Below are positions 13,450 to 25,426 of a DNA stretch of 64,000 bases, in pieces. The position numbers and the translations under genes were made by a program. The number at the start of each line of letters is the position of its first letter. Position 1 is the first letter of the stretch. Source of the stretch: Parietaria judaica. Lineage: Eukaryota > Streptophyta > Magnoliopsida > Rosales > Urticaceae. A model generated the notes under the pieces. That model worked only from the letters and a program-made list of their open reading frames with translations. It made no database searches and had not been told where the DNA came from. Location of the stretch: assembly GCA_954871525.1 (NCBI GenBank), contig OX940868.1, positions 19,463,056 through 19,527,055 on the forward strand, read 5' to 3'.

Positions 13450-14015
13450 TGCCTAGAAATTACCCTTATTTATCTGGTCCTTTATATTATGTTATGATCT
13501 AATCCTTTTGTATTGGAAGAAAATGAAATGTGCTTGCTTGAGGATGTAAATATCATGTGAGAGAGTGAAGATATATATTGGTATGGATTTGCTCATTTTC
13601 CACGATGATGTTACTTTTGCCGAATTGTTAAATAAGCATCTAACTTTCTTGTTACCATCTAGTCTTAGCTACTTGGAACGGGCAGGCACGGGCTTTCCAG
13701 CCTGTAACTGTTTTTGGACGGACAAAATCCGCTCACCAGATTCTGGAGATGAGCAATCCGTCTCTCTATTTTGAAAAAAGAAAATAATTTTTTTTAATTA
13801 TTTAAAAGATATATGGTATCCGGGTCCGTCCACTGTTGCGCTCACCGCGCCTATTGTAACTTATAAAAACAAATAAACAAACAAACAAGGTCACGGCCAA
13901 GCTACATGAAAGGCACGTCTGTCCCAAATGATTTATAGTCTCCAACGTATGTAGCATAACTTGGAAAATAAGAAAGAAATACAAATGTGTGTATATATAT
14001 ACATATATATATATA

Positions 14016-14049
<34 letters not shown>

Positions 14050-14459
14050 CATAATTGCTAACGTGAGACCAACAGAGTCTCTAAAGTGGGAAACATGTCT
14101 TCAAACAAGTCAACACTATTTGAGCTTCTTAAGAAAGAAAGAAAAAAATTAATTTCATTTTTATAAGCATAGCTTTGAGCTATAGTTTTTTTTTTTTTTT
14201 TTAATTATGAAATCTAATTTACCGAACCTATTATGAAATTTTGACGCAGAGTAGTCAAGCCGAGCTGATCAAGTATAGGCTTGTAACCGTCATTGTTAGA
14301 ATCCCAGTTAGATTATAGTGAAGAAAATGTGCAAGCGACAAGCAAAATTATTTCAAACTGAGGACAAACCACTATAAGTCTCTAATTCTTCGTATATTTT
14401 CACGTTTATGATATTTGTTTTCGATTTGAGGATTTAAGTCAAAATTCCTGACAACTTTA
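13450..14459. other. Expansin 3' flank, no gene
   Basis: Includes the likely expansin 3' UTR to about 13600 and a (TA)n microsatellite cluster at about 13993-14050. Short ORFs here resemble no known protein. Confidence 0.5.
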
Positions 14460-15183
14460 GGCCCTGTTTGTTTAGCTTTTTGTAAACTTGTTTTTAATGT
14501 TTTGGTTTTGAATTTTGGTTTGGAGAATTAGTTTGATAAATCATGTTTTTAGAATATTGTTTGGTTAAGTTTTCTATTTATCATATTTTTAGAAACAAAA
14601 ACTGAAATCATGTTTGGTTAAGTTTTTAAATTTTAATTTATTTTTTAAATAATATATATAGTATAAATTCAATTGTGAAATAAGCTATTAAATAGACACA
14701 AAACATATTTAATGCATTATATTTGTTATCATAATACTAATATATATATAATATTTAATCGACAACAACTAACGTAAATAAAGAAAAAAATATACATATA
14801 TGTATATACATTTAACAGATAAGGAATATTATATATATATATAATAGTTCAAGAAAATATGGGCAAACAAATAGAGGGTAGTTGTGATGAAGATAGTGGT
14901 TTAAGAAAATAAATCGTGGTCACTGGGGTGAGGGAGAAAAAAAAGGAGAGGGAGGGAAAAGTGGAAGTAACGAGAGAGAAAATTAAAATAAAAATAGAAA
15001 ACACATTTGGGAAAACACCATATACCTATTTTTTATGTTCCTTTGTAAAATTTACAAACCAGAAAATACTTTTTCTAAATCAGTTTTAAAAATCTTAACC
15101 AAACTTGAATTATCAAACCAATTCAACACTTTTTGAGACCAAAACACAAAAACACGTTTATCAAAAGCTAACCAAACAAGCCC
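14460..15183. mobile_element. PIF/Harbinger-type MITE with TTA target duplication
   Basis: Starts GGCCCTGTTTGTTTAGCTTT and ends AAAGCTAACCAAACAAGCCC, which are inverted complements with few mismatches. Both ends also carry matching subterminal words such as TTTTGGTTTGGAGAA and AAACCAATTCAACAC. TTA flanks each side (14457-14459 and 15184-15186), the target duplication expected of PIF/Harbinger (Tourist-like) elements, and GGSCCTGTTTGG is a typical terminus of that group. The element is 724 bp, has no coding capacity and contains a purine-rich stretch at 14929-14980. Confidence 0.8.
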
Positions 15184-15186
15184 TTA

Positions 15187-15806
15187 AAGTTTTGAGTTAC
15201 AGCTTAGAAAGTAAGGAAAAAAAAAAACCTTGAACTTATTATTGGTAGCGCTGGTTTCAGAAGACCATTTCCTTAAATTCCTGAGAACTATTTGGTTAAG
15301 TTTTTTTACTAAGTGCTTATCGAGAAAGTACCATTGCATTGTAATACGGGAAATGACAAAATTTAACTTTAAATAATATAATAAAAATAATTTATAATTT
15401 TTTACTTAATTTAATCGTCATCATAACTCATAGAGTCATAGTCATTTCAAAACATTGAAATTATACAAGGGAAAACCGTTCATATACCGGTGAACGCAAC
15501 TAAAAAGCCAAATCCGCTATTTTTTTCAATACCGCACTAAAATATTAAACCGAGAGTGCTTCCACGCTACCATTTTAACCGAACACCAAAACGGACTTTT
15601 TCTTCTTCGAAAATAATCATTTCTGCTTATGACTCTCCTAATAATAATTAAAAGAAAAATCTAACGAATAAATATAAATAGAGAAATAGCGAAAAAAACG
15701 ACAATGATATGATTCGACTGAAGCATCAGTACGACATGTCGTTAAGCGCTTTCGTCCCCAAATCGAAGCTCCGTTTTCAGCTCAGCCCTAGCACAGTGAA
15801 GCTTCA
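15187..15806. other. Upstream region of the small conserved gene
   Basis: The AT-rich left half carries nothing recognisable. From about 15600 the sequence is probably promoter and leader of the gene starting at 15807. An open frame with an ATG at 15709 runs into the gene in the wrong frame and is not conserved-looking. Confidence 0.45.
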
Positions 15807-17663
15807 ATGGATTGGAACTCCCTGCACAAAGCTTGGGAGAAATGGGCTTCTCTCAATGTCGGATCTTCAGGTTCGATATCAATTTGAATAGTTTTTGCAA
15901 ACTATGAAGGAATTTTGTACACAAGTGATCATTTTTGCGTTTCTTTTCAGAGGAGCCATTGAAATCCGCCATTCTTATCAACTATGATCCAACAGGACCG
16001 TCTCGCTTGTTGTCTACCATGTAAGTCTCGGATTGATTTCTCTTTGCCTTTGTTCTTCGTGGTACTGCACTGCATTGTTCTTCATGGTTCCGAATCCAAT
16101 AATGGCTAGGGTTTCTTGTATAAGTCGAAGAACAGAATGTGGAGATTTTTGTTACAGAGGCAATGAATTGTGTTATTGATGACAATAAAGTAATTACACA
16201 GAAAGATGATAACATGTTCTGCGATTCGTGATTGAGAATACAATCCCGTCTCACGGGTTTCCTGTCGAATCTCGTAGTTCTTTGGGAATCGTCTCGTGAT
16301 GATCGAACCTGGCTCTGCAAAAACTGAAACTTTTTTTCCGTTTCCTTTTCGGTCATGGAAACTTGTTGAACTTGTATCTACTGAATCTCGTAGCTCTTTG
16401 AAAGTCGTCTTGTGATGATCGAGCCCGCCTCTGCAAAAACTGAAGCTTTTTCCTTTTCCTTTTCATTTTCGTTCATAGAAACTTGTGGAGCTTGTATTGT
16501 ATTTATTAATTATTGAATCTCGTAGTTCCTTGAAAGTCGGCTTCTGATGATCGAACCCGGCTCTGCAAAAATTGAATTTTTTTCCGTTTCCTTTTCGTTC
16601 ATAGAAACTTGTTGAACTTGTATCTCATAAATCGAAGCAAACCATGGTCTAGTTAACGCGAGGAATTTGCTTTTGAATTCAAACTCATTTGACACGTCTG
16701 TCAAAACGTTAATTTTTCGTAAATTAACCATTATCTTTGATAACCAGTGCACAAGTGTGAGTCAATCAGCATTCCAGTGCTTAGGTGCGACTTTCATTAT
16801 ATATGAGCTCGTGCCCGATAGTTTCCGTGTTTTCTTCTATAGTTTTATATAAGAGATTATTCTTGTGTTCTTTATATATCTATACTCTAAAAAATGAATT
16901 TCTTTGTGTAAATTTTCTGCAGTGCAGAACAAGCTGGAATAGAAGCAAATCCAATTGAGCTGACCCAATTTATGAACTTCATAAAACGCAACAAAGTACA
17001 GACAGAGATCTTCTCTATTGGCTCAAACCAGTGTAAGTATATATGTGTGTATATATATAATTATATAACATTATATGAAATTACAGTTACTTTTCTGCAT
17101 TAAATTATCTAGTAAGTTTTTGAAATGTTATCTTACAGTAAATAATGAGGTATATAATTTTGTCAGTATAAGAAAAATGGCATTGCTGATAAAAGGGAAA
17201 ATTTCGTATATCTTTTTGGCATTTCGGGGTATATGGCATCCTTGATTTTTTTATTTTTTATTTTTACATTTTATTTCTTAGATGTTGATGTATTTTGTTT
17301 GTATGGCAGATATTGTGACATCAATCCATGAGAACTTGTTCTCTGCAAGGTGCGTGAACACATCAAAACCGGCCGGTGAGGGCGTTATCGTCATTCAAAC
17401 TGCATCGTTCATCTTAGTTACACAGTGAGCAACAAAACCATTGTTTCCCATTAGCCTTGAGCAATTCTCGAAGAAAACACGTTTATTGACTTATCTTGCT
17501 AATTAATCTCAGTCGATTAAAAGTTAAACAAACAAAATAATAGAATCAATGATAATCACAATCATAATTGTGTGACAGGTACGATGGTGCCATTGGCTCA
17601 GCGTCGCGAGCTATGGCCGCCGCTGACCAATTTGCCTGGCAATTAGGTCGGAAAAATCTATAG
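15807..17663 (+). CDS. Small conserved plant protein of unknown function (147 aa)
   Basis: Five exons, 15807-15870, 15951-16020, 16923-17032, 17310-17424 and 17579-17663, join in phase with GT-AG introns into 147 aa beginning MDWNSLHKAW and ending WQLGRKNL. It looks like a genuine conserved protein: motifs such as INYDPTGPSRLLSTIAEQ, SIHENLFSARCVNTSKPAGE and YDGAIGSASRAMAAADQ read as ordered alternating strands and helices, with no signal peptide or membrane segment. I remember close homologues in other plants but no assigned function. The size and strand-helix alternation could fit a profilin-like or roadblock-like fold, which is only a guess. Intron 2 (902 bp) carries a triplicated block. 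Confidence 0.8.
16266..16625 (+). repeat. Three-copy ~115-bp tandem repeat inside intron 2
   Basis: Three copies lie at about 16266-16380, 16381-16500 and 16513-16625. Each runs GAATCTCGTAG(T/C)TC, then GATGATCGA(A/G)CC, GCTCTGCAAAAA, a T-rich core, and finally TTCATAGAAACTTGT(T/G)GA(A/G)CTTGTAT. Copies 2 and 3 are separated by a 12-base AT spacer. The copies differ by scattered substitutions and small indels, so the duplication is not brand-new. Confidence 0.85.
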
Positions 17664-18998
17664 GTGGATCGCTATCAGCCCTCCGATGAGAATCTTTGTT
17701 TCGAGATTTCCTCGGTGTCGGAACAAAACTAGTCAATGAGATGAAGAACCATCGATGCAAAGCGTCTCTTTCAGCAGATGTTTGTTCTGTAAATGTTGTT
17801 TGTAATCATGTTTTGCATGTATGAGAGAACCGATTTTTTGGTTTAGCGATATGGACCCGATTCTTAAAAAAAAACTGGGCCCGAGTTTTGAAAGCCAGGA
17901 AAACTGGAAATGGCTTGAAAAAATAACATTAAAATAAATCCAATAGCCGGCCCCGGTTTCACCCACTCTATTTTTTGTTTGGTTTGCCCACTTTTTGTTT
18001 CCTAAATAAATGACTAAAAAGCAAGTTATCATTATGGCCCATAAACTTACTTAGCTTTAAACTAAAACTTCTTTAAGCGAAAAACAAAATAAAAAAAGAA
18101 GCCTAATGTTTTTAGAGAAAAGGTTGTTAGTGTTGCCGTTTTTTAATCTGCACTTTCTATAAGTGATATTAGCGGCGAAAATCTCAAAGTTTATCAAATT
18201 TTGTATTTGATTTTTATGCTTATAAAATTAGCGGCAAAACCTACTACTCTTATTGAATTGATGTGAATTGTGAACCACATATTGAAATATTTTTAACAGA
18301 AAAAATCTCAAGAGGAAATAAAAGATAATTAATTGAAATTGTGTACCGTGTAAAAAAAAACCCTCAATACTAATAAAACAATCGATCTTAAAAAAAAAAA
18401 CAAAGAAGGAAAGAAACACATGATATGGAATTAATAAAAAAAATTAAATTCTTTAGATACCTAATCAGCGCAATTAAAAGTCTTACAATATATCAAACTA
18501 TTTTAAATAATTTAAAATACAAAATTGAACATTTCTTTTGTTCTCCTGTTACCTCCAAATCAAAGTAGTATAAAAAAATGAAGTAAAATAAAAAGAGACA
18601 TTTATTTTTGTGTGTAAAATAAGAGGCTTTATTGGTTTGGGCCAAAAAGGCCCAAAAGCGGGGTTTGACTGAAAGTTGGATTAGTGAGAGACTCGTGACT
18701 CAGCTTTAATTAAGACAGTCACAGTGCTCTTCTCTCACTTGTTTTTATTTTCCAAAAACCCAATAAATAATATTAAATAAATAAATAGGAGAGAAAAAAG
18801 TGAGCAGAAATACAGCCTGAAAAACCGCCACTCTCTCTCTCTCTCCTTTTCCATGCACACTCACCGATATCACATCCCGTTTCTCTCCAGAACCAAAACC
18901 TAACCTCTCTCAGCAATGGCCCATTCCGAGCTCGATCCCGCTTCCAGATCCGACCGATGAGCTGCTTCCGAGCCTGATCGACCCGCTTCCGACCTCCC
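17664..18998. other. Spacer between the unknown gene and the RING gene
   Basis: 17664-17820 is the probable 3' UTR of the upstream gene. The middle is AT-rich with no gene. From about 18700 onward the CT-rich DNA (CTCTCTCTCTCTCC at 18832-18846) is probably the 5' leader of the RING gene. Confidence 0.5.
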
Positions 18999-21599
18999 AT
19001 GGGATCCGCCGGGAGCAGATCGGCCCCTCCGCCGTCCTCAACGCCCAGGCCCAACGGCGGTGCTCGCAGGGCCCGATCCAGAGCGCACAGAGTTCTGCAG
19101 TCCTCGTGCCTCGGGACCACCTCGCGATCTCGCCACTGCCACGACGACCATCAGGTCGGTTCAGTGTGATCTTGCTTAAGATTTTATATGCGATGTATTT
19201 ACTCGCAATTTGATGTCTATTCTAGTTCTTTGTAGTTGGCTTAGGCTTCAAATGCCTGTTTGAATATGCAACTGACTGAAGCTCTGTTCTTAGGTTTGTG
19301 ATGGTCGGAGCAAAGGAAATGGAGTGAATGCCCCGCCCGGAAGCCTCGGTGGTGCCGAGTCGTGCCATGGGAAAGTCGAGTGTTACAGAAAGGCCAAGGT
19401 TGGGCAATGTAATGAAATCCCTTGTATATCTTCGAATGAAGATTTCAGTGAATGGAGTCGAGCTAATATCGGTGACGCTGCTTCCACCATCGGCAGCAGT
19501 TCAGGCCAAGCCACGAACCCTTCGAATCGCTTCCTTTCTCGCTTTAGTTTAACTCCGGGCGCGATAAGCTTCAGGCTAAGCAGGGCAAACAGTTTAGGCT
19601 CGTCGAGGTCTTATCCCGTTTCTTCAACAAGTTTGATGCTGAACGGTGAAGACGATGGGAGCCTACAAACCGGACCTGTCAGCGGATCGATAAACAGAGA
19701 TGAGAGGCAGCACGGTAGCGAACGCCTTCCATCGTCTGCACCGCCTAGTAGAAGAGCTCCTACACTTTTCTGTGAAGATACTTCAGAAAACCTCAGGGTT
19801 AACACTCAGGCCAATTACTCTGTCAACTCTATTGACCCGGAAGCAAGTTCTTATAATCAAGATGTCGATGCGAACACCTACTTGCCTAGAAATAATTCTG
19901 AAACAGAAAATGTTGCCGTGAGGGTTTCAGATAGGCTAGCAACTCGAGAACCCATTGACCGGAATGTTCGTTTCAGCAGAACTCTGAGTGTTGGGAGACT
20001 TCGTGACAGAGTTCTTCGTCGAACATCGTTACCCGACATCTCGTTTTGTCCCGTGCAACAAGAAGTGGGAGATTCTAATCAGACTAGATCATTACCATCT
20101 GATGGTAATGAGGTTGTCCCCTTAAGCTCATCCAGTTACGCTTCATCCAGTATCTCTAGCTCTCTGTTTGGCATCCACGATTATGAAGTGGAGACTTCTC
20201 GATCAAGAGAGCCGAGGTATCATGACCTTTTGGAGCATAGGTCCAATTTCCTGGAAAGAAGGAGACGAATTCGTTCCCAGGTTTGTGTCTCGGCTTCAGC
20301 TTTAGTATGAACATAATGAACCAATGATGTTTTGTTTGATACTTTGATTGTGTCATTACTTTAGAATCTATCACGACTATTGAAATTTCGAAAGAAGTAG
20401 CTGAAGACAATTACTGATATCATGTTAGCTTTCGAATTAACTACAACTCATACATTTCTACAAATGTCATTTCAAAATGTTTTAGGTCCGTGCTCTTCAG
20501 CGATTGGGAAGCCGTTTCGAGAACCTATCTGGACATGAGAGGGCATGTATCTTATCCGGTCAACACAGAACAGGTCGTTGCACATGTCGCACAAATAATA
20601 GAGATTCGCATCTAAATGACGATACAAGTGCCAGAGCAAGCATATCCAGAATCGTCATGTTGGCCGAGGCATTGTTTGAGGTGATTTTAGTATTATTAAA
20701 ACCTTTTGAGCGACTTTACTTCTTCCTATTTTATTACTTGAATCTAGTTTACTTAATTTAATTAGGTTCTGGATGAAATTCACCAGCAATCCGTGGTTTT
20801 ATCCACTCGACCTTCTGTATCTTCAATCGGATCGGTCCCTGCACCTATTGAAGTTGTGGAATCATTGCCCGTGAAACTATACAGGAAGCTGCAAAAACAT
20901 CAAAACGAGGAAGCGGCACAGTAAGTATTTAATCTCCTACTATTAAATTTATAAGTAACTGATACCTAGCGTTTTGTATATGCTAAATAACTCTGCCGAG
21001 TTTATGAATCGAAAGACTGGTTTCTCAACCACGGATTTTCTTATTAAAGTGGTCTAGTTTATGCTTGCGTATGTGTGTGTTTGAAGAAGCTACTGTGTAA
21101 ATAATAATAAGTTATTGATTCTCCCGTGTCGACTATATCCTCATTCATTTACGCTTTACATCGTCAATTTGTTGTATCAAACAGATGTTACATATGCCTC
21201 GTGGAGTACGAAGACGGAGACAGAATGAGAACCCTGCCGTGCCATCACGAATTCCACAAAACTTGTGTCGACAAATGGCTGAAGGAGATTCACAGGTACG
21301 TATCGGGCATGCTTATATTAGCAAGATCATTAAGAACGTAGCTCGATTACAAATAGGTTTAGGAGTTAGGTTTGAGTTCCACATAATCCATTATTTTATT
21401 AGTATTAGTTGAATGAGTTATAAACCTATAAATTCGAATGTAATTCTCAGCTTTTCGTTAGGCGATAACAAGAAAGACACGTTTCCTTTAAAAGAATATA
21501 ATCCTGATTGTTTCCGTTACTGAAAAACATTTCTGCAGAGTTTGCCCCCTTTGCCGTGGAGATATCTGCAGACCCGAATCCTTACCAGTGAATAACTAA
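18999..21599 (+). CDS. RING-H2 type E3 ubiquitin ligase with long disordered N terminus
   Basis: Transfers ubiquitin from an E2 to unknown targets. Six exons, 18999-19154, 19294-20280, 20486-20680, 20766-20920, 21185-21295 and 21539-21599, join in phase to 554 aa. The C-terminal RING-H2 finger (residues 499-540) has all eight ligands: Cys499, Cys502, Cys517, His519, His522, Cys525, Cys537 and Cys540, with the E2-contact Ile and Trp in CYICL and KWL. It is followed by a short tail [14 protein letters not shown]. Residues 1-400 are rich in Ser, Arg and Asn (for example [19 protein letters not shown]), with no membrane segment, so they are likely disordered; a basic ERRRRIRSQ helix precedes residue 400. 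The start at 18999 is the first ATG in frame with the exon 1 acceptor/donor phase. Exon 1 is less certain than the rest. Confidence 0.85.
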
Positions 21600-22388
21600 G
21601 CCGGAGTTTTCAGAGACAACCAAAACGACTTTGTTTTGAGTTCGACACGAAGGAAGTTCAGTCCTTTTCTACTGTCTTCATTTTATACCGAAACTAGTCA
21701 TATTTCCTCGATGTACATTTTGTGCTCGCCCGTAGAAATGGACTGAACTACCCGGAATTCAATTTGCCTAGAGCCGGATATCGGAAGGCAGTGACGAGAG
21801 TTGTGCCAGGTGGCGATATTTTGTGAATATGATTCGAGGGCAAGGGCATTGTTGTAATTTTGAATTTGTAGTTTGAAACTATTCTTGTACCATTTTTTTT
21901 TTCTTGAAAGTCAAGTCCCTTTGAGGAAGAGCCTTCTTTACCAAATCTCTTGGCTTTTATCAATTTTTGCACTTTCTTTGGATGAAAGAAAATTGTTATA
22001 ACTTATAACGATTCTTTAACAAGGACTTAGAAATCGAGCCGAGCGTGTAACTAACCTATAAGCGCGGTTTTTTACTTAAATGTTGGGGTTTATTGTTAGT
22101 AAATAATTGAAATGATTTTTATTTAGTAAGATTCCCTCATAAACGGAGTAAGTCAACCAACATATAAATGGATCTTCTCATTCACTGAAAGTCGTCTTTC
22201 AACCAAAATCGATTTAAGGGAACGATTAGCGTTCTTAGTCTCGTATAATTAGTCACGGTTGCTCCGGTTGTGAGATTGCACTCCTGGGCTTGTATAAAAA
22301 AATCTACACCACTTTGAATGGCGAAAAAAGCTCACATTTTCCGGCCTCCGAAACTCTGCCGCTACTGAAGCAAGTCAAAGATCAACAG
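21600..22388. other. Convergent 3' intergenic region
   Basis: Lies between the 3' ends of the plus-strand RING gene and the minus-strand ALKBH8-like gene. It contains both 3' UTRs and a T-rich stretch at 21894-21905; no gene seen. The ORF read on the minus strand at 21748-21972 is not protein-like. Confidence 0.55.
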
Positions 22389-24736
22389 CTAGACTTTCTC
22401 TCCAAGATTCTTGTGCTTATATTGTCGTGAATCGCAGTACTGCGGGAAGTCACACTCGCAAGGGCTTGTTCGAATCTGAAAGCAAAATAGCAAAACGAAG
22501 TCGTCACCAAAACATGAAAAATAATATGACATCAGATAATAGTAACAAAAGTATTTAAGTTGTACTCAACTGCCGGCAAATTCCAAATTCGTAGGTTCTT
22601 TTTTAGAGGGAAATGTTCCAAATTCAATTAAGTTGCAGTTTTGTCCAAATCCATTAAATAAACGTTGATAATGAGGCGACTAACACATGTCCGTAAATTT
22701 TTTTAAAAAAATTGGACGGAGTAACTATGTTATTGAACTTAAGTAACGCCTTCGCCGTTGACTACAACTTGATTTTGCCGCAATTATCCCTTATATTATT
22801 AAGATAATTGAAAACACAAGGTAACATTTTCCCCTAAATCTGAACACGCGAAAGAAGGCATGATCTTGAAAAGTACCTTCCGAAACGTGAAAGACACTCT
22901 TCTTGAAGCTCTTCTTATCACTTTGTCATTTACAACATCAATCTGCCACTCAACTTTGTCAGCAAAAAAAATGCTAAAGCAACGTGCATCTTCATCGATA
23001 GGAACCGCGACATAAGTCGAACACAAACGGGAACACTCTTTTGATAAACATAACTTTGGTTTCTAATTCGAGAGTTACATCGGAAAAAACTCTCCCAACA
23101 CGAGTACTTCCTGATATCTTAAGGAGCAGCATAATATGCACATTAAAGTCCGTACCTTATGGTGTGGTATGTAGTGGTGCCAAGCATAACGTGCCTCGCT
23201 GGATAGCAATAGCATCGACCGACGCGGAAGATGAACGGCCTTCCTTACGAAACTTGAGTTATTTTCTGTATTTTCAATATTATTTTCACTACTAAGTGAA
23301 CTTTTGGAGCCATCCTGATATCTTCTGAACTCCATAATGCAAGGCCCTGCTAATGAAAGGCTAAAAATCAAGCCTTCAAAAGCCGAATGAGTGTCAATAT
23401 GCGGGGACAAACCCACGCCAGGTGGATACTCGTTGACCTGCGTTATGGTCAACTCGGTTTAATCTTTTAATGCACAAAATAATTTACTAATGTATATTTA
23501 ACTTCTTGTAAAAAAAAATCTTTTCCAAAAAAGGATGAACTATAATTTAGGTAGTTAGAACCGTACTGTCAATTGGTCCAAATCTGCATTTGTCGTAACA
23601 CCAAGCTCGTTGAACATTGACATTTTTTGAAGCACGGGAGCGACAAATGACGGAAGCTCTCCGAGCTGCTGTTCGGCGTCAACATTCCTCGTCTGTTCCA
23701 ACAAAGAACAGACTAAGAAGTAACGACGAAACAAAAGGACCAAACCACACAATTTTCCGTACGCTAATAGCGTCACCCGCGTATTGAGTTTACTAAATAC
23801 TAATGACAAGCCTTGTACACTAACAAAAAGTTCATTTCTAAGCTTACTTCTTAGCGGAATTCATATCCATAATGTTGAACCCGTCTCTTTGCGAGTTTTT
23901 TCCACGGCCTTCCATCAACCGCTGCAATCAAACACTAAGCAACAACCAACAAGAAACAGCACATGACGAAATGGATCGCGATGTAACTAAAACAACTCTT
24001 TGAACGAAACACGGATATCACTCTTGATACCTCCTCTTCTTCAGCGCTGACGAAGTCGTGCAACAAGTAAAGTCCCGGAATGTTCAATTCCGAAGCTGTC
24101 AAAGATACCCGAAGAGAGTTATCGACTCGCTCCTGAGATGTAAAAGTACCAAACTTCTCATGAGAAGCCAACACCATATATATATATATATAATATCAAG
24201 GCAATCATCTCTAAAGACACAAAAAATGCGAACTTTATGTTCATATATGCAAGAACCATAGTGTTTATAGATTTGTTCAGAACTTACACAACCAAATCAG
24301 AATGATCATCAATATACACATATATAATCATCGCTACTCTCAGAAGCAAATCTTCAAGCAATTGGCGGTCTACATGTATACACAAGGAGAGCGAGGGTGA
24401 GAGAATCAGAGAGGTACGAACCGTCGAAAGGGACTGGAGAAGCGAATAGCGAACGTGAAGAGTACGGCCTCCGAGGAGAGAACAGGGACGACCGTCCAGA
24501 GCTTCTAGGGCGGCGGCGGCGGAGCTCTCGTCGGAGAACGAGACGACGACGCGAGCGCCGGAGTCATCCGCCGCGTGGACGGCTTCGACGGCGCCGAAAG
24601 CGGAGAACGCGGCGGCGACCGCGGCGTGGGAGACCCCGACGGCGGGCCCGCAGTTGGCCACGAAGAGGTTGCGGCTCGCCGCCGGAGCTCCGGCGCTCGG
24701 TCGCCGGAACCGGATCGGCGGCTGAGGAGAAGCCAT
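22389..24736 (-). CDS. ALKBH8: ALKBH8-type RRM plus AlkB dioxygenase, interrupted by an in-frame TAA
   Basis: In plants ALKBH8 hydroxylates mcm5U at the wobble position of tRNA. Seven minus-strand exons: 24736-24422, 24132-24031, 23934-23848, 23692-23567, 23437-23156, 22942-22877 and 22475-22389. Joined in phase they span 354 codons. Exon 1 encodes an RRM (LFVANCG, VVVSFSD, LHVRYS). Exons 2-7 encode the Fe(II)/2-oxoglutarate domain: HID at 223-225, the distal His in PHHK near 302, Arg in RRASRRVSF near 319, and a Cys cluster CECDFPQYC at the end. Codon 167, in exon 3 after HYGYEFR, is TAA (23851-23853) where related proteins have Tyr. The downstream exons remain open and conserved-looking, so this is either a very recent nonsense allele or a base error. 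Exon 1 is strongly GC-rich. The splice join before ERVDNS is the weakest part of the model. Confidence 0.88.
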
Positions 24737-25426
24737 AGCCTCGAGGTTGAAATAATTTGACAAATTAGTTTTACGGTGAAAATTTAGCATCGAATTATTA
24801 AAATATTAAAATTAGCTTAAATTATTATTAAAATATTTTATTTCTGAGATTAAATGATAATTGTCGTAAGTTAAGTTTGTCCATGAAACTGAGACACTAA
24901 GCAGTGAAGTGAAGATTAAGGATCGGGCGTTTTGCAAGAATGATGACTTTCACTGGACGTTTGAAAAAGCACATTCTCTTATTAATGTTCGTATTTTGCA
25001 TTCGTACCCTTCATTAAAGGGTAAAAATGTTGGGTAATTTTATAATTTAATCATCCTCTTATTTTTTATTATTTTATCGAGCTACCCTCTCTCTCCTCCT
25101 TTTTATATTATATTTCATTCGTTTCCCGCATTTTTTCTCTCTCCTCATTTATTCATCTTCTTCAACGACCTCCCAATATTCATTCATAGCCGAAACCCTA
25201 AGCTCCGATTCTCATTCACACGAATCGCTATATTCGTCCTCTTATCTTCTATGTTTCCAGTCAACGTTTAACAAGTTTAAGAGCTCATCGGTTGGATTAT
25301 TTAATGTGAAACGCGGACGATATGAAGATCGAATCTTTCATATTTCATATCATATTCTATTGTCTGCATTATGCAATAGTGTGTGGTCCGAACTCGAAGC
25401 CCGAAATCCTCACACTCACCAACCGC
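24737..25426. other. Upstream of ALKBH8; possible 5' leader of an unidentified plus-strand transcript
   Basis: 24737-25070 is AT-rich. 25075-25320 turns CT-rich and contains GAAACCCTAAGC (25191-25202), a word common in plant 5' leaders, but no convincing protein follows. The MITE target site TSD (CCAACCGC) is at 25419-25426. Confidence 0.4.

Noticed and set aside
15982..16752. Minus-strand open frames with METEKETEK-like repeated words
   Set aside because: They are translations of the triplicated intron block; the repetition is at DNA level.
24397..24738. Open frame of 113 codons on the plus strand over ALKBH8 exon 1
   Set aside because: It is the antisense shadow of a GC-rich coding exon; its translation is Arg-rich low complexity.
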